From Vibrio mexicanus (GTDB lineage: Bacteria > Pseudomonadota > Gammaproteobacteria > Enterobacterales > Vibrionaceae): a DNA stretch of 40,597 nucleotides. The notes beneath the pieces were generated by a model that worked only from the letters and a program-made list of their open reading frames with translations, was not told the origin of the DNA and did no database searches. How positions within the stretch are numbered: position 1 is the first letter of the stretch; the number at the start of each line of letters is the position of its first letter. The stretch covers positions 1 to 40,597 of the forward strand of contig NZ_JYJP01000053.1 in NCBI RefSeq assembly GCF_001012815.1. The letters are read 5' to 3'. The translations under genes were made by a program, and so were the position numbers. Below, one piece after another: positions 28,989 to 38,211 of the stretch.

Positions 28989-30356
28989 ATGACAGAGAAA
29001 AACATCGCACAGAGAACAGAGACTGAAGCCATAAATATGGGCTTGTTCGCTATAACTTGGCCTATCTTTCTGGAGGTTTTACTGACTTATCTAATCAATT
29101 TCACTGACATTCTTTTCCTCAATCAGGTATCCGAGCAATCTTCAGCAGCCATTGGAACCTTGATGCCCATCATCGTTATTCCGATAGTGATTTTACATTC
29201 TCTCTCTATTGGCACGACTGGTGTGTTAGGCCAGATGTTGGGGGCACAATTGCATTCTGGTCTCTCGAAAAACTATCTCTATACTGTCGTTTTTAACTTC
29301 GCAATTGGCTTAGTTGTGATGCTCGTTTACTTAGTCGGCCACCAGCACATTGGAAGTTGGATGGGGCTCGATGGAGGCATGAACGCCTTAACCAGTGCTT
29401 ATCTAGTTATTTTTGCCCCCGCTTTACTAATTAAAGCTGTTCAAATTGGCTATGGGTGTATCCTTAATATTAACGGTTGGACTCGTCTTAACATGTATTC
29501 AACCATGCTCGCGAATGGATTAAACATCACACTCAACAGTTATTTTCTTTTTGGTCGAAAGGACTTTGGTCTATCTGGAGTGGAGTGCGTCGCCCTCGCA
29601 TCAGCAATCTCCTACTTATTAGGTCTTGTTGTTGTGATGTACTTTGTTCATATAAAGAAAGGTGTGAAGTTTGACTTCAGTGGCAGTAGAAGCGATGCGA
29701 CCACTTACTTAAAACAAACACTAAAAATTGGTATTCCGGCGACAATGGAGCCAATGTCTTATGAGCTGAACCGCTTCTTCATTACCATCACCGTTATTTC
29801 TCTCGGTGCGCTAGCTATTTCAACTCGCATTTACACGCTCAACTTAATACTTATTCCTGTTATATATTCTCAAGCGATTGGTGTAGGTAATCGAATATTG
29901 GTCTCTCATCTACTGGGAGCAAAACAACATCGACGAATTGAACGACAAATTAAGCAAAGTATCTTACTGAGCACCACTGGTAGCGCAGCAATGTTGTTTG
30001 CTATCTGGCTAGGTTCAGACTATGCCTTTCAGCTCTTCACACAGAACCAAGAAATTCTGGCACTCGGCGCTACATTACTCGCAATAGATTTTCTTAGGCA
30101 TCCTGCTGGTGCTATCAATATGGTCGTCGTGAATAGCTTGGTTGTATCTGGCGACGCTAAATATCCCGTGACTCTCTCAATTCTAAGTATGTGGCTGTTT
30201 TGCCTACCTTTAGTTTATTTCCTGAGTATTACTCTCGGTTGGGGGCTTATTGGTGTTTGGTTGGCACTCCTACTTGATGAGTACTTGCGTTGTGCTGTCT
30301 GCCTAATCCGCTGGCGAGGGGGCGCTTGGAAAGATTCTTCCCCAGTATTAGCCTAA
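28989..30356 (+). CDS. MATE family efflux transporter
   Basis: An inner-membrane, 12-helix multidrug/metabolite exporter of 455 residues, driven by Na+ or H+. Internal two-fold MATE symmetry is seen, with the segments FAITWPIFLEVLLTYLINFTD and GIPATMEPMSYELNRFFIT starting each half. It looks distant from NorM. CAGGAAGAAGCC gives a strong ribosome binding site. It appears co-transcribed with the upstream dioxygenase. The sequence is AT-richer than the flanking core genes. A short GCCAAAC/GTTTGGC hairpin follows at 30397 without a T tract. Confidence 0.88.
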   Translation: MTEKNIAQRTETEAINMGLFAITWPIFLEVLLTYLINFTDILFLNQVSEQSSAAIGTLMPIIVIPIVILHSLSIGTTGVLGQMLGAQLHSGLSKNYLYTVVFNFAIGLVVMLVYLVGHQHIGSWMGLDGGMNALTSAYLVIFAPALLIKAVQIGYGCILNINGWTRLNMYSTMLANGLNITLNSYFLFGRKDFGLSGVECVALASAISYLLGLVVVMYFVHIKKGVKFDFSGSRSDATTYLKQTLKIGIPATMEPMSYELNRFFITITVISLGALAISTRIYTLNLILIPVIYSQAIGVGNRILVSHLLGAKQHRRIERQIKQSILLSTTGSAAMLFAIWLGSDYAFQLFTQNQEILALGATLLAIDFLRHPAGAINMVVVNSLVVSGDAKYPVTLSILSMWLFCLPLVYFLSITLGWGLIGVWLALLLDEYLRCAVCLIRWRGGAWKDSSPVLA

Positions 30357-30396
30357 ACGAAGCTGATAAAAACTATCATTTTCTATTTCATAAAGA

Positions 30397-30415
30397 GCCA
30401 AACTATCGGTTTGGC
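30397..30415 (+). terminator. possible terminator after the MATE gene
   Basis: A 7-bp perfect stem GCCAAAC/GTTTGGC with a 5-base loop lies 40 bases after the MATE stop. The following sequence CCTATTGA lacks a T tract, so its activity is doubtful. The rest of 30357-30637 holds only short palindromes (AACGC/GCGTT near 30505 and CGATAT/ATATCG near 30541). Confidence 0.35.
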
Positions 30416-30637
30416 CCTATTGAAATCATACTCAAGCAAACTATCTACATATCGAATAGTTACTATTTTTTTCTATTCGCTTTCCTTACGTATTATTCCC
30501 TCAACGCTTAAGGCGTTATCGCAATAGCAAACCAACTGACGATATCTGTATCGCATATATCGATTGAAGCTAACTCTTAACTTACCAGTGTCTGCAAAAA
30601 GCCAGGCTTGGTAATACAACAAAGTAGGAATAACATC

Positions 30638-30802
30638 ATGAAAGCACTATCAATCTTTTTTCTAGGACTAACAATGGCATTTGGCGCAGCAGCGGCTGGA
30701 ACAGGTCAAGCGGGTCCACTAGTAGACTGCCAAATGAAAGATGGCTCTAACCAACATATGCCTGTGACAATGTGTGTACACCAAGGCGGCATGCAAAAGT
30801 AA
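30638..30802 (+). CDS. small secreted protein with two cysteines
   Basis: 54 residues. Signal peptide MKALSIFFLGLTMAFGAAAA with a cut probably near residue 20; the mature part of about 34 residues (GQAGPLVDCQMKDGS...MCVHQGGMQK) has two Cys, possibly a disulfide. Start ATG 30638 is chosen because AGTAGGAATAAC lies upstream, and the hydrophobic core then begins properly; an in-frame GTG/ATG further up lacks this. A terminator follows at 30863. I know no function. It resembles short conserved vibrio exported peptides. Confidence 0.7.
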   Translation: MKALSIFFLGLTMAFGAAAAGTGQAGPLVDCQMKDGSNQHMPVTMCVHQGGMQK

Positions 30803-30862
30803 TAGATTAAAACAAGGATACGTTGAAAATTAGCATACAAGTTCCACACCAAAACAAAATAT

Positions 30863-30894
30863 AAAATCCGAGCCTAAACCGTTCGGATTTTTTT
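30863..30894 (+). terminator. Rho-independent terminator after the small secreted protein
   Basis: AAAATCCGA/TCGGATTTT stem with an 11-base loop (in which further pairing is possible) and a T tract. Confidence 0.8.
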
Positions 30895-30944
30895 GTTCCT
30901 AACATTTTGTTGCGCAAAAGTTAACCAAGGTGTGAAGCATATGA

Positions 30945-30972
30945 TTGCACCATATTGACAACCCTATATAAT
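30945..30972 (+). promoter_or_regulatory. promoter of the diguanylate cyclase gene
   Basis: TTGCAC (30945-30950) and TATAAT (30967-30972) have a 16-base spacer. The transcript would start about 20 bases upstream of the ribosome binding region of the GGDEF gene. Confidence 0.5.
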
Positions 30973-31003
30973 AATCAGTTCAGCTAACATTTAGGTCACC
31001 TAT

Positions 31004-31948
31004 ATGATTGATATGCAACGAGAAGAATGGTTGTCTCTGGTCCTCAGAGAGCTGCCTGATCGCCACCATATCATCACAGCTTCTGGTAACGTTTATACCG
31101 ACTGCAATACCCAATATGTGACAACTTTACAGGCCATTCTGCCCACCAGCATCGCCGAACAGATTCTCAAGTTGGCTGATCACGCTTTAGCATCACAACA
31201 AGCTCAATCCTTAACTTACTCTGTAACTTCCTGCCAACAGCTACAGCGCTCTATTGAAGAGCTCGATGAGTTGAGTCTTGAGGGCGAATCTTGGTTTAAG
31301 AGTACCCTTAAACCGATTCAAGGCCCATCCGGTGAAAAAGTCGTTATTTGGCAAGAAAGCGACATTACTAAAGAGTACTTTTATCAACAGGAACTGAAGC
31401 GACTGTCTGAGACAGATGAGTTAACTGGTACCCTTAATAGGCGTGCATTTCTGATTGAGCTTGAAGAGACACTCAAATCCTCTTCTTCGCCAGCAAGCTG
31501 CCTGATGGTCGATATCGATCACTTCAAAGAGATCAATGACCAAGTCGGGCACCTATCGGGAGACAGCGTCATTGTTCATGTGGCAAAGCTGTGTATGGAT
31601 ACCCTGCCAAGTAACAGCATCATTGGCCGTCTAGGCGGGGAAGAGTTCTGTATTCTGGTGAAGGGTGCCAGCGCAATAGAAACCTATGAACTAGCGGAAA
31701 GCGTCAGAGAAGCCATTTCACATACCCCATGCAAAGTGGATGAACACATTGTGTATCCGACGGTGAGTATTGGTATCTCAGAAAAAAGCGGAGCAAGCAC
31801 CACCGCGAGATCGATGTTAATTGAAGCTGACAAAGCCATGTACTATTCAAAGCAGACTGGTCGAGATCAAGTAACCATCTATTACCCTAATCTGCCGGAA
31901 GTCAGTGTCAATACGAACTTAAACGTGCGCATCCTAAGAGCATCTTAA
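31004..31948 (+). CDS. diguanylate cyclase (PAS-like N-terminus, GGEEF)
   Basis: 314 residues, predicted cytoplasmic with no membrane segment. The N-terminal part (about 12-125) ends in VVIWQESDITKEYFYQQELKRL, a PAS-to-GGDEF signalling linker. The catalytic domain has DELTGTLNRRAF, DIDHFKEINDQVGH and RLGGEEF. GGEEF is active in many enzymes, so c-di-GMP synthesis is likely. The RxxD inhibitory site that normally lies five residues ahead of GGEEF is PSNS here, so product inhibition at that site is not expected. There is a second possible ATG at 31013. It lies convergent with zntR, which it meets 7 bases apart. Confidence 0.88.
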   Translation: MIDMQREEWLSLVLRELPDRHHIITASGNVYTDCNTQYVTTLQAILPTSIAEQILKLADHALASQQAQSLTYSVTSCQQLQRSIEELDELSLEGESWFKSTLKPIQGPSGEKVVIWQESDITKEYFYQQELKRLSETDELTGTLNRRAFLIELEETLKSSSSPASCLMVDIDHFKEINDQVGHLSGDSVIVHVAKLCMDTLPSNSIIGRLGGEEFCILVKGASAIETYELAESVREAISHTPCKVDEHIVYPTVSIGISEKSGASTTARSMLIEADKAMYYSKQTGRDQVTIYYPNLPEVSVNTNLNVRILRAS

Positions 31949-31955
31949 ATCTCTA

Positions 31956-32387
31956 TCAATTTGAGCAACAACCTTCGTCACTCTTTTCGCTGGCTAATGC
32001 CCCCAATATAGAGCAATGACTGGCATCGTCTTCAACATCACCGCAGCACGCATCGTTAATTTTTCTCAACGCTACCTGTATTCGGCTAAGCTCTCTTATT
32101 TTCTCTTCAATCAATACAAGCTTTGCCGTCGTAATGGCTTTCACTTCAGCACAACTGTGTTCGGTCGCCTCTAGCCTTATTTCCAACAACTCTCGAATTT
32201 CTTCTAGCGTTAAGCCCAGTGATTTGGCCTTGAGGATGAAGCTCACCTGCTTTTGATTCTCTTCACTGTAAAGACGATATCCTGACTCGCTTCGACCAGC
32301 GGGTTGAATTAGCTGGTTCTTTTCATAAAAACGCAAGGTATCGGTCGAGACTGCGCACCTTTTCGCCAATTCGCCTATCTGAAACAT
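31956..32387 (-). CDS. zntR: Zn(II)-responsive MerR-family regulator
   Basis: 143 residues. N-terminal MerR winged helix (IGELAKRCAVSTDTLRFYEK), coiled-coil dimerisation helix (about 80-110), and metal-binding cysteines at C79, C114, C115 and C125, the ZntR pattern rather than CueR. An additional C140-C141 near the end is a possible extra site. ZntR activates zntA, which is not in this window. GAAAG upstream is a weak ribosome binding site. It is divergent from purH across a 276-base region. Confidence 0.9.
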   Translation of the reverse strand: MFQIGELAKRCAVSTDTLRFYEKNQLIQPAGRSESGYRLYSEENQKQVSFILKAKSLGLTLEEIRELLEIRLEATEHSCAEVKAITTAKLVLIEEKIRELSRIQVALRKINDACCGDVEDDASHCSILGALASEKSDEGCCSN

Positions 32388-32455
32388 AACTTTCCTTATT
32401 AACTATCTCGTTACTTTTTAAGCTAAAGACCGAATTTTTTGCAATTATTTTGCGA

Positions 32456-32471
32456 TGCCAAACGATTGCGC
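32456..32471 (+). promoter_or_regulatory. PurR-like operator upstream of purH
   Basis: TGCCAAACGATTGCGC fits the E. coli PurR consensus ACGCAAACGTTTGCGT at most core positions (two central changes). The position, about 190 bases before purH, is consistent with purine control. The downstream leader contains no convincing peptide. Confidence 0.6.
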
Positions 32472-32663
32472 GAGCTTTTTTGTAATAAATTAGTTAGAAT
32501 GTGCGCCATCAAATTTTGGAGACTTTTTCTCGCAAGAGCATCAAAGGTCTTTACCAAAGCTGGCCAATATTTTACTACTTTCATGATAGGAATGAGTAAA
32601 AACAAGTTCGACTTTGGCAAATATCTTTATTTTTAACTCCGTGAATTTGAGGAAGATGGAAGC

Positions 32664-34256
32664 ATGAATAACGCTCGCCCTATTCGCCGCGCTCTGATCA
32701 GCGTATCAGACAAAACTGGTATTGTAGAGTTTGCACAAGGTCTTGCTGACCGTGGTGTTGATATCCTTTCAACTGGTGGTACTGCGCGTCTACTGGCTGA
32801 AAAAGGCATCTCTGTAACTGAAGTCTCTGACTACACTGGCTTCCCAGAAATGATGGACGGTCGTGTTAAGACTCTCCACCCTAAAGTTCACGGTGGCGTT
32901 CTAGGCCGTCGCGGCCAAGACGATGACGTGATGGAAAAGCACGGCATCAACCCTATCGATATGGTTGTCGTTAACCTATACCCATTCGCAGAAACAGTCG
33001 CGAAAGAAGGCTGTACACTGGCTGACGCTGTTGAGAACATCGATATCGGTGGTCCAACAATGGTTCGTTCTGCTGCGAAAAACCACAAAGACGTAACTAT
33101 CGTTGTAAATGCACACGACTACGACCGTGTTATTGCTGAAATGGACGCTAACGAGAAATCTCTTACCCTAGAAACTCGTTTTGACCTAGCTATCGCTGCA
33201 TTTGAGCACACTGCGTCATACGACGGCATGATTGCTAACTACTTCGGCACTATGGTTCCTTCTTACGGTGAGAACAAAGAGGGTGATGAGGAATCTAAAT
33301 TCCCACGTACTTTCAATCAACAGTTCGAGAAGAAACAAGACATGCGCTACGGTGAGAACAGCCACCAAGCAGCCGCTTTCTATGTAGAAGCAAATCCAGA
33401 AGAAGCGTCTGTTTCAACAGCGCGTCAAATCCAAGGTAAAGCACTTTCTTACAACAATATTGCGGATACAGACGCAGCGCTTGAGTGTGTGAAAGAGTTC
33501 GACGAGCCAGCATGTGTGATCGTTAAGCACGCTAACCCATGTGGCGTTGCTCTAGGCAGCAACATCCTTGAAGCGTATGACCGTGCATACAAAACCGACC
33601 CGACATCAGCGTTTGGTGGCATCATCGCATTCAACCAAGAACTAGATGCTGCAACAGCGTCTGCTATCGTTGAGCGTCAGTTCGTAGAAGTGATCATTGC
33701 ACCATCAGTGTCTGCTGAAGCGGTAGAAGTGGTTGCAGCGAAGAAGAACGTTCGCCTACTAGAGTGTGGCGAATGGACAACGAAGACGACTGGCTTCGAT
33801 GTTAAGCGCGTGAATGGCGGCCTACTGGTTCAAGACCGTGACCAAGGTATGGTAACCCTAGACGACCTTAAAGTAGTTTCTAAGCGTCAACCAACAGAAG
33901 AAGAGCTAAAAGATGCCCTATTCTGCTGGAAAGTAGCTAAATACGTGAAATCAAACGCGATTGTTTACTCAAAAGGTGACATGACAATCGGTGTGGGCGC
34001 AGGCCAAATGAGCCGTGTTTACTCTGCGAAGATCGCTGGCATCAAAGCAGCAGACGAAGGCCTACAAGTTGAAGGTTGTGTAATGGCATCTGACGCATTC
34101 TTCCCATTCCGTGATGGTATTGATGCAGCTGCAGAAGCGGGTATTAAGTGTGTGATTCAGCCAGGTGGCTCTATGCGTGATGACGAAGTTATTGCTGCAG
34201 CAGATGAGCACGGTATGGCGATGATCTTTACGGGTATGCGTCACTTCCGCCACTAA
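32664..34256 (+). CDS. purH: bifunctional AICAR formyltransferase/IMP cyclohydrolase
   Basis: PurH performs the last two steps of IMP synthesis. 530 residues, intact (E. coli 529). The N-terminal MGS-like cyclohydrolase (about 1-200) has STGGTARLL and [14 protein letters not shown]; the C-terminal formyltransferase has the conserved KHANPCG near residue 290, with the catalytic Lys and His. GAGGAAGATGGAAGC precedes the ATG. The purH-purD order is kept, with a weak hairpin between. Confidence 0.97.
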   Translation: MNNARPIRRALISVSDKTGIVEFAQGLADRGVDILSTGGTARLLAEKGISVTEVSDYTGFPEMMDGRVKTLHPKVHGGVLGRRGQDDDVMEKHGINPIDMVVVNLYPFAETVAKEGCTLADAVENIDIGGPTMVRSAAKNHKDVTIVVNAHDYDRVIAEMDANEKSLTLETRFDLAIAAFEHTASYDGMIANYFGTMVPSYGENKEGDEESKFPRTFNQQFEKKQDMRYGENSHQAAAFYVEANPEEASVSTARQIQGKALSYNNIADTDAALECVKEFDEPACVIVKHANPCGVALGSNILEAYDRAYKTDPTSAFGGIIAFNQELDAATASAIVERQFVEVIIAPSVSAEAVEVVAAKKNVRLLECGEWTTKTTGFDVKRVNGGLLVQDRDQGMVTLDDLKVVSKRQPTEEELKDALFCWKVAKYVKSNAIVYSKGDMTIGVGAGQMSRVYSAKIAGIKAADEGLQVEGCVMASDAFFPFRDGIDAAAEAGIKCVIQPGGSMRDDEVIAAADEHGMAMIFTGMRHFRH

Positions 34257-34285
34257 TCAACTCTGATTAGTTTCTCCGAGATTTC

Positions 34286-34316
34286 AATCGCCTTTCTATT
34301 GGGAAGGCGATTTTTC
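34286..34316 (+). terminator. hairpin in the purH-purD gap
   Basis: AATCGCCTTTC/GGGAAGGCGATT stem with a 5-base loop, then five T. In an operon it probably ends part of the transcripts and lowers purD relative to purH. Confidence 0.7.
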
Positions 34317-34338
34317 AAAAGATTTTAAGGACAGATAA

Positions 34339-35627
34339 ATGAACATTCTTATTATTGGTGCCGGCGGTCGTGAGCACGCATTAGGCTGGAAAGCAGCACA
34401 AAACCCAAACGTTGAGACGGTATTCGTTGCACCAGGTAACGCAGGTACAGCACTTGAGCCAAAGCTTGAGAACGTAAACATTGGCGTTGAAGCAATCTCT
34501 GAGTTGGTTGCTTTCGCTCAAGAGAAAAAAATCGAGCTAACAATTGTTGGCCCTGAAGCTCCGCTAGTAATCGGTGTTGTGGATGCGTTCCGTGAAGCAG
34601 GCCTACCAATCTTTGGGCCAACAGAAGCAGCGGCCCAGCTAGAAGGCTCTAAAGCCTTCACTAAAGACTTCCTAGCTCGTCATGCTATCCCAACTGGCGC
34701 TTACGCGAACTTCACTGAAATTGACCCTGCTATCGCTTATGTTCGCGAGCAAGGCGCACCAATCGTAGTTAAGGCTGACGGCCTAGCAGCTGGTAAAGGC
34801 GTTATCGTTGCTATGACGCTAGAAGAAGCGGAAGACGCCATCAAAGATATGCTTGCAGGCAACGCATTCGGTGAAGCAGGCAGCCGCGTAGTAATTGAAG
34901 AGTTCCTAGACGGCGAAGAAGCGAGCTTTATCGTAATGGTAGACGGCGAAAACGTTCTGCCTATGGCAACTAGCCAAGACCACAAGCGTGTTGGTGACAA
35001 AGATACAGGTCCAAACACGGGTGGTATGGGCGCTTACTCGCCAGCTCCAGTTGTAACAACTGAAATCCACAACCGCATCATGGATGAGGTTATCTACCCA
35101 ACTGTTCGTGGTATGGCAGCAGAGGGTAACCCATACACAGGTTTCCTATACGCAGGTCTTATGATCGACAAAGATGGCACACCTAAAGTCATCGAGTACA
35201 ACTGCCGATTTGGTGATCCAGAAACTCAGCCAATCATGATGCGTATGGAGTCTGATCTCGTGGAGCTTTGTCTGGCAGCTATCGATGAGAAGCTAGACCA
35301 AGTAGAGTCTAAGTGGGATCCACGCGCTTCTATCGGTGTTGTACTGGCAGCAGGCGGTTACCCTGCGTCTTACAACAAAGGCGACGTAATCTCAGTCTAC
35401 CAACGACAGAAGTTGAAGGCGAGAAAGTCTTCCACGCAGGTACTGCTGAAAAAGACGGCAACGTAACAACCAACGGCGGTCGCGTTCTGTGTGCAACGGC
35501 TCTGGGTAACAGCGTATCAGAAGCGCAAGCACGTGCTTACGAACTCGCTAAACAGATTAGCTGGGAAGGTATGTTCCATCGTAACGACATTGGTTACCGT
35601 GCCATTGCTCGTGAGCAAGAGAAGTAA
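34339..35627 (+). CDS. purD: phosphoribosylamine-glycine ligase (frameshift)
   Basis: PurD joins phosphoribosylamine and glycine with ATP (GAR synthetase), the second step of purine synthesis. ATP-grasp fold with [16 protein letters not shown] at the start, [12 protein letters not shown] in the ATP site, [14 protein letters not shown] and [11 protein letters not shown] lost G at 35395 breaks the frame; restored, it reads [20 protein letters not shown] and runs to 35627. Repaired length is about 429 residues, the E. coli length. ACAGATAA precedes ATG 34339, with AAGGAC at a good distance. Confidence 0.95.
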
Positions 35628-35653
35628 TTCTCACTAGAAAACATAATAAAAGT

Positions 35654-35678
35654 AAAAGGCGCTCATTGAGCGCCTTTT
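35654..35678 (+). terminator. Rho-independent terminator after purD
   Basis: AAAAGGCGCTC/GAGCGCCTTTT stem with a 3-base loop; it faces the converging DUF1481 gene and could act in both directions. Confidence 0.85.
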
Positions 35679-35726
35679 CTATGTTTGGTTGCTAATATTG
35701 AAAACTCACCATGAGTAACTAGTAAG

Positions 35727-36419
35727 TTATTCGCTGAGTAGTTCTGGACGACTAATGCATTCATGGTCTTCATCTGCAAGCATAAGCAATTCTTCCACCT
35801 GCAGACGATTCAATCTAGAGCGTCCAAGAAACGCCACATAACTATCGATAGTTGATAAGCGATTGATTACAAAGCTTGGCAGCGTCTGGTTGAACTCGAC
35901 ACTGTCGTAAACGCGCCCTGAACATGTCTCGAATGTAGAGCCATCCCAAATACCTTGAATCAGTTCGTAATTCGAGCTGTCACTCTCTTTAGTCGAATCA
36001 ATCACGGATTGAGCTTCAGCCAAGTAACGATTCAATGATTCTTGGTTGATCGGCAACACTTTCCCATCCAGTCGGTAACGCTGATAGATTGCTTGCCCAT
36101 CTTTATTGAAACGAACATGAACTCGATAAGGGACCAAGCCATCGTCGCCAAGTTGCTCGCCTTCTCTGATTAGCTCTCTGACGCTACCTTCGCTCCACCG
36201 ATAGTCAGTTTTATACCAGCCATAGTCCCCTGCTGTTACATAATCTGCACCAGAGCTAGGTTGTGAAAGGCGTTCGGTATACCAGAACAAGCTAGTCGCA
36301 TCACCGGCGATATGACCGCCCGAATACTCGGTGAACTGTTCTAAGTTTGGCGAGGGAACGGATGACGAGCATCCAATGAGCAAAGAGGTAATGAGAGAAG
36401 TGAGTAAAAGTTTTTTCAT
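35727..36419 (-). CDS. DUF1481 family lipoprotein
   Basis: 230 residues. Signal II sequence with lipobox LLIGC (C17), so probably an outer-membrane or periplasmic lipoprotein. It belongs by context and composition to DUF1481, whose E. coli member lies next to hupA. The mature domain has repeated polar beta-strand segments; no catalytic motif is seen and the role is unknown. It is downstream of hupA, separated by a 9-bp hairpin, so it may be expressed by read-through. Confidence 0.82.
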   Translation of the reverse strand: MKKLLLTSLITSLLIGCSSSVPSPNLEQFTEYSGGHIAGDATSLFWYTERLSQPSSGADYVTAGDYGWYKTDYRWSEGSVRELIREGEQLGDDGLVPYRVHVRFNKDGQAIYQRYRLDGKVLPINQESLNRYLAEAQSVIDSTKESDSSNYELIQGIWDGSTFETCSGRVYDSVEFNQTLPSFVINRLSTIDSYVAFLGRSRLNRLQVEELLMLADEDHECISRPELLSE

Positions 36420-36428
36420 AAATAGAAT

Positions 36429-36459
36429 CTACGCGAGATAAATTGCTTACCTCGCGTAG
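36429..36459 (-). terminator. hairpin between hupA and the DUF1481 gene
   Basis: CTACGCGAG (36429-36437) and CTCGCGTAG (36451-36459) form a 9-bp perfect stem with a 13-base loop. On the minus strand it follows hupA and is trailed by ATTCTATTT, so termination is likely partial. Confidence 0.65.
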
Positions 36460-36465
36460 TGTAAA

Positions 36466-36738
36466 TTATTTCACTGAATCTTTCAGTGCTTTACCTGCTA
36501 CGAATGCAGGTACGTTAGCTGCTGCGATTTGGATCTCGTCACCAGTTTTTGGGTTACGGCCAGTACGAGCTGCACGGTGGTTTACTTTGAATGTACCAAA
36601 ACCAATTAGTTGAACTTGGTCGCCGTCTTTAAGAGCATCAGTAACGCCGCCAAGAGTAGCTTCAAGAGCAGCTTTAGCTTGTGCTTTAGAAAGGTCTGCT
36701 TTTTCTGCAATAAAGTCGATTAATTGGGTCTTGTTCAT
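36466..36738 (-). CDS. hupA: DNA-binding protein HU-alpha
   Basis: The small nucleoid protein HU, alpha subunit, 90 residues. It starts [20 protein letters not shown], with the beta-arm [22 protein letters not shown] start at 36738 since AGAAGGGAAAC lies upstream; an 11-residue extension to 36771 is not a normal HU. Yjag-hupA-DUF1481 gene content matches other gammaproteobacteria. Confidence 0.97.
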   Translation of the reverse strand: MNKTQLIDFIAEKADLSKAQAKAALEATLGGVTDALKDGDQVQLIGFGTFKVNHRAARTGRNPKTGDEIQIAAANVPAFVAGKALKDSVK

Positions 36739-37087
36739 TAGGTTTCCCTTCTCATAGGTTATCGAATTCAACTCACTCTAAATCATAAATGCCCCATCTG
36801 GCAAAGGTTTGTCGTCAATCTTTGGCTTTCATGACGGACTTTTAACCATAATATGAGCATTAACTCACAAATTGTTCAGCTAAATACTTCACTCTCGACT
36901 TGTAAACAGTCATTAAGACCCCAAGTTAATGACTACTGATAGTAGTGCAAACCTGTTCGTTCTTACTGTCAGCAATACTTTTTTAACCAAGTTTGCCCTG
37001 CTCAGGTCTGTCATAAATAGGAGAAAATCACTCCGTTTTACGGCAAAATGCAGAGAGAAAATGATGGTTTAACTACATAGGAACATT
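36739..37087. promoter_or_regulatory. hupA/CNNM divergent intergenic region with palindromes
   Basis: The 349-base gap holds a perfect 9-bp inverted repeat, AGTCATTAA (36908-36916) and TTAATGACT (36926-36934), overlapped by a 6-bp palindrome ACTACT-GAT-AGTAGT (36932-36946). The hupA promoter must be on its minus strand and the CNNM promoter on the plus. I see no clear -10/-35 pair. Nothing else was found. Confidence 0.4.
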
Positions 37088-38142
37088 ATGTTGCTGCTTA
37101 CTGTATACGTCTCTATTTCTATTGGCGTATCGTTTATATGTTCGGTTTTGGAAGCTGTACTACTGAGCATTACCCCTAGCTACCTCGCTCAACTTCGCCA
37201 GCAAGGTCACCCTTCGGCAGAGAGACTAACCAAGCTGAAATCAGATATCGACCGCCACTTGCGTCGATTTTAACTCTTAATACGATTGCTCATACTATCG
37301 GTGCGGCTAGTGCCGGTGCGCAAGCCTCCGTCGTTTTTGGTAGCCAATGGCTAGGCGTTTTCTCTGCAGTTCTGACTCTGGGTATCCTAGTTTTATCTGA
37401 GATCGTGCCTAAGACGATTGGTGCAACCTACTGGCGTCAGCTCGCACCGCTAGCCGCTGCAACACTTCGTTGGATGGTATGGGCATTAACACCATTCGTT
37501 TGGTTTTCTGAACAAATTACTAAGCGTCTATCAAGAGGTGGGGAGACGCCAAAAATGCGCGATGAGCTCTCAGCAATGGCGATTTTGGCAAAAGAGAGCG
37601 GTGAGTTTGCGGCAGGTGAGTCTAAGATGCTGAGTAACTTACTCGGCCTGCAGGACATTCCTGTGACTCAAGTCATGACACCAAGACCGGTGCTGTTTCG
37701 TGTAGAGGCGGAGTCGACCATCGATGAATTCCTAACTGAACACAAGGATACGCCTTTCTCAAGGCCGTTAGTGTTTAGCCAATCCAAAGATAACATCATA
37801 GGTTTTGTTCATCGATTAGAGCTATTCAGGCTTCAGCAAGCTGGCTCTGGGCAAAAACAACTTGGAGCGGTAATGCGCCCAGTTCACGTCATGCTCAACA
37901 CCCTAACACTACCAAAAGCTTTTGATCAGATGATGAAGAATCGTCTTCAGCTTGCAATGGTCGTCGATGAATATGGTACCGTTCAGGGCATTCTGACTTT
38001 AGAAGATATCTTCGAGCATCTTCTAGGCGAGGAGATTGTTGATGAAGCCGACAAAACGACCGACATGCAACAACTGGCGTTTGAGCGCTGGGAGAAATGG
38101 AAAAAGATCCACGGCGTGATAGAGAGTCGAGACGACGAATAG
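37088..38142 (+). CDS. CNNM/CBS-domain transporter-like protein (frameshift)
   Basis: An inner-membrane protein of the CNNM (CorB/CorC/hemolysin-like) group, linked to Mg2+ or Co2+ handling. Repaired length about 351 residues. It has a membrane CNNM domain of about 3-4 helices (1-150), then two CBS domains (about 190-310; VMTPRPVLFRVEAEST, MVVDEYGTVQGILTLEDI). The frame is broken at 37255: CCC appears as CC; restored, the reading is DIDRPLASILTLNTIAHTIGAA. There is no transporter-associated C-terminal domain, as in shorter members. Followed by a terminator facing yjaG. Confidence 0.85.
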
Positions 38143-38148
38143 AAAAGT

Positions 38149-38173
38149 AAAAGGGAGCACTAAGCTCCCTTTT
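38149..38173. terminator. bidirectional terminator between the CNNM gene and yjaG
   Basis: AAAAGGGAGC/GCTCCCTTTT stem, 5-base loop; A and T tracts on both sides. Confidence 0.88.
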
Positions 38174-38211
38174 CAATTCGACGTGTGCCGTAAATTATGG
38201 CAGGTAGAAAA

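Noticed and set aside
30290..30511. Small protein overlapping the end of the MATE gene
   Set aside because: Starts inside the MATE gene, has no ribosome binding site, and the composition fits AT-rich non-coding DNA.
32423..32636. Two overlapping small open readings in the purH leader
   Set aside because: They lie on both strands over the PurR-like box and leader, with no ribosome binding site or family resemblance.
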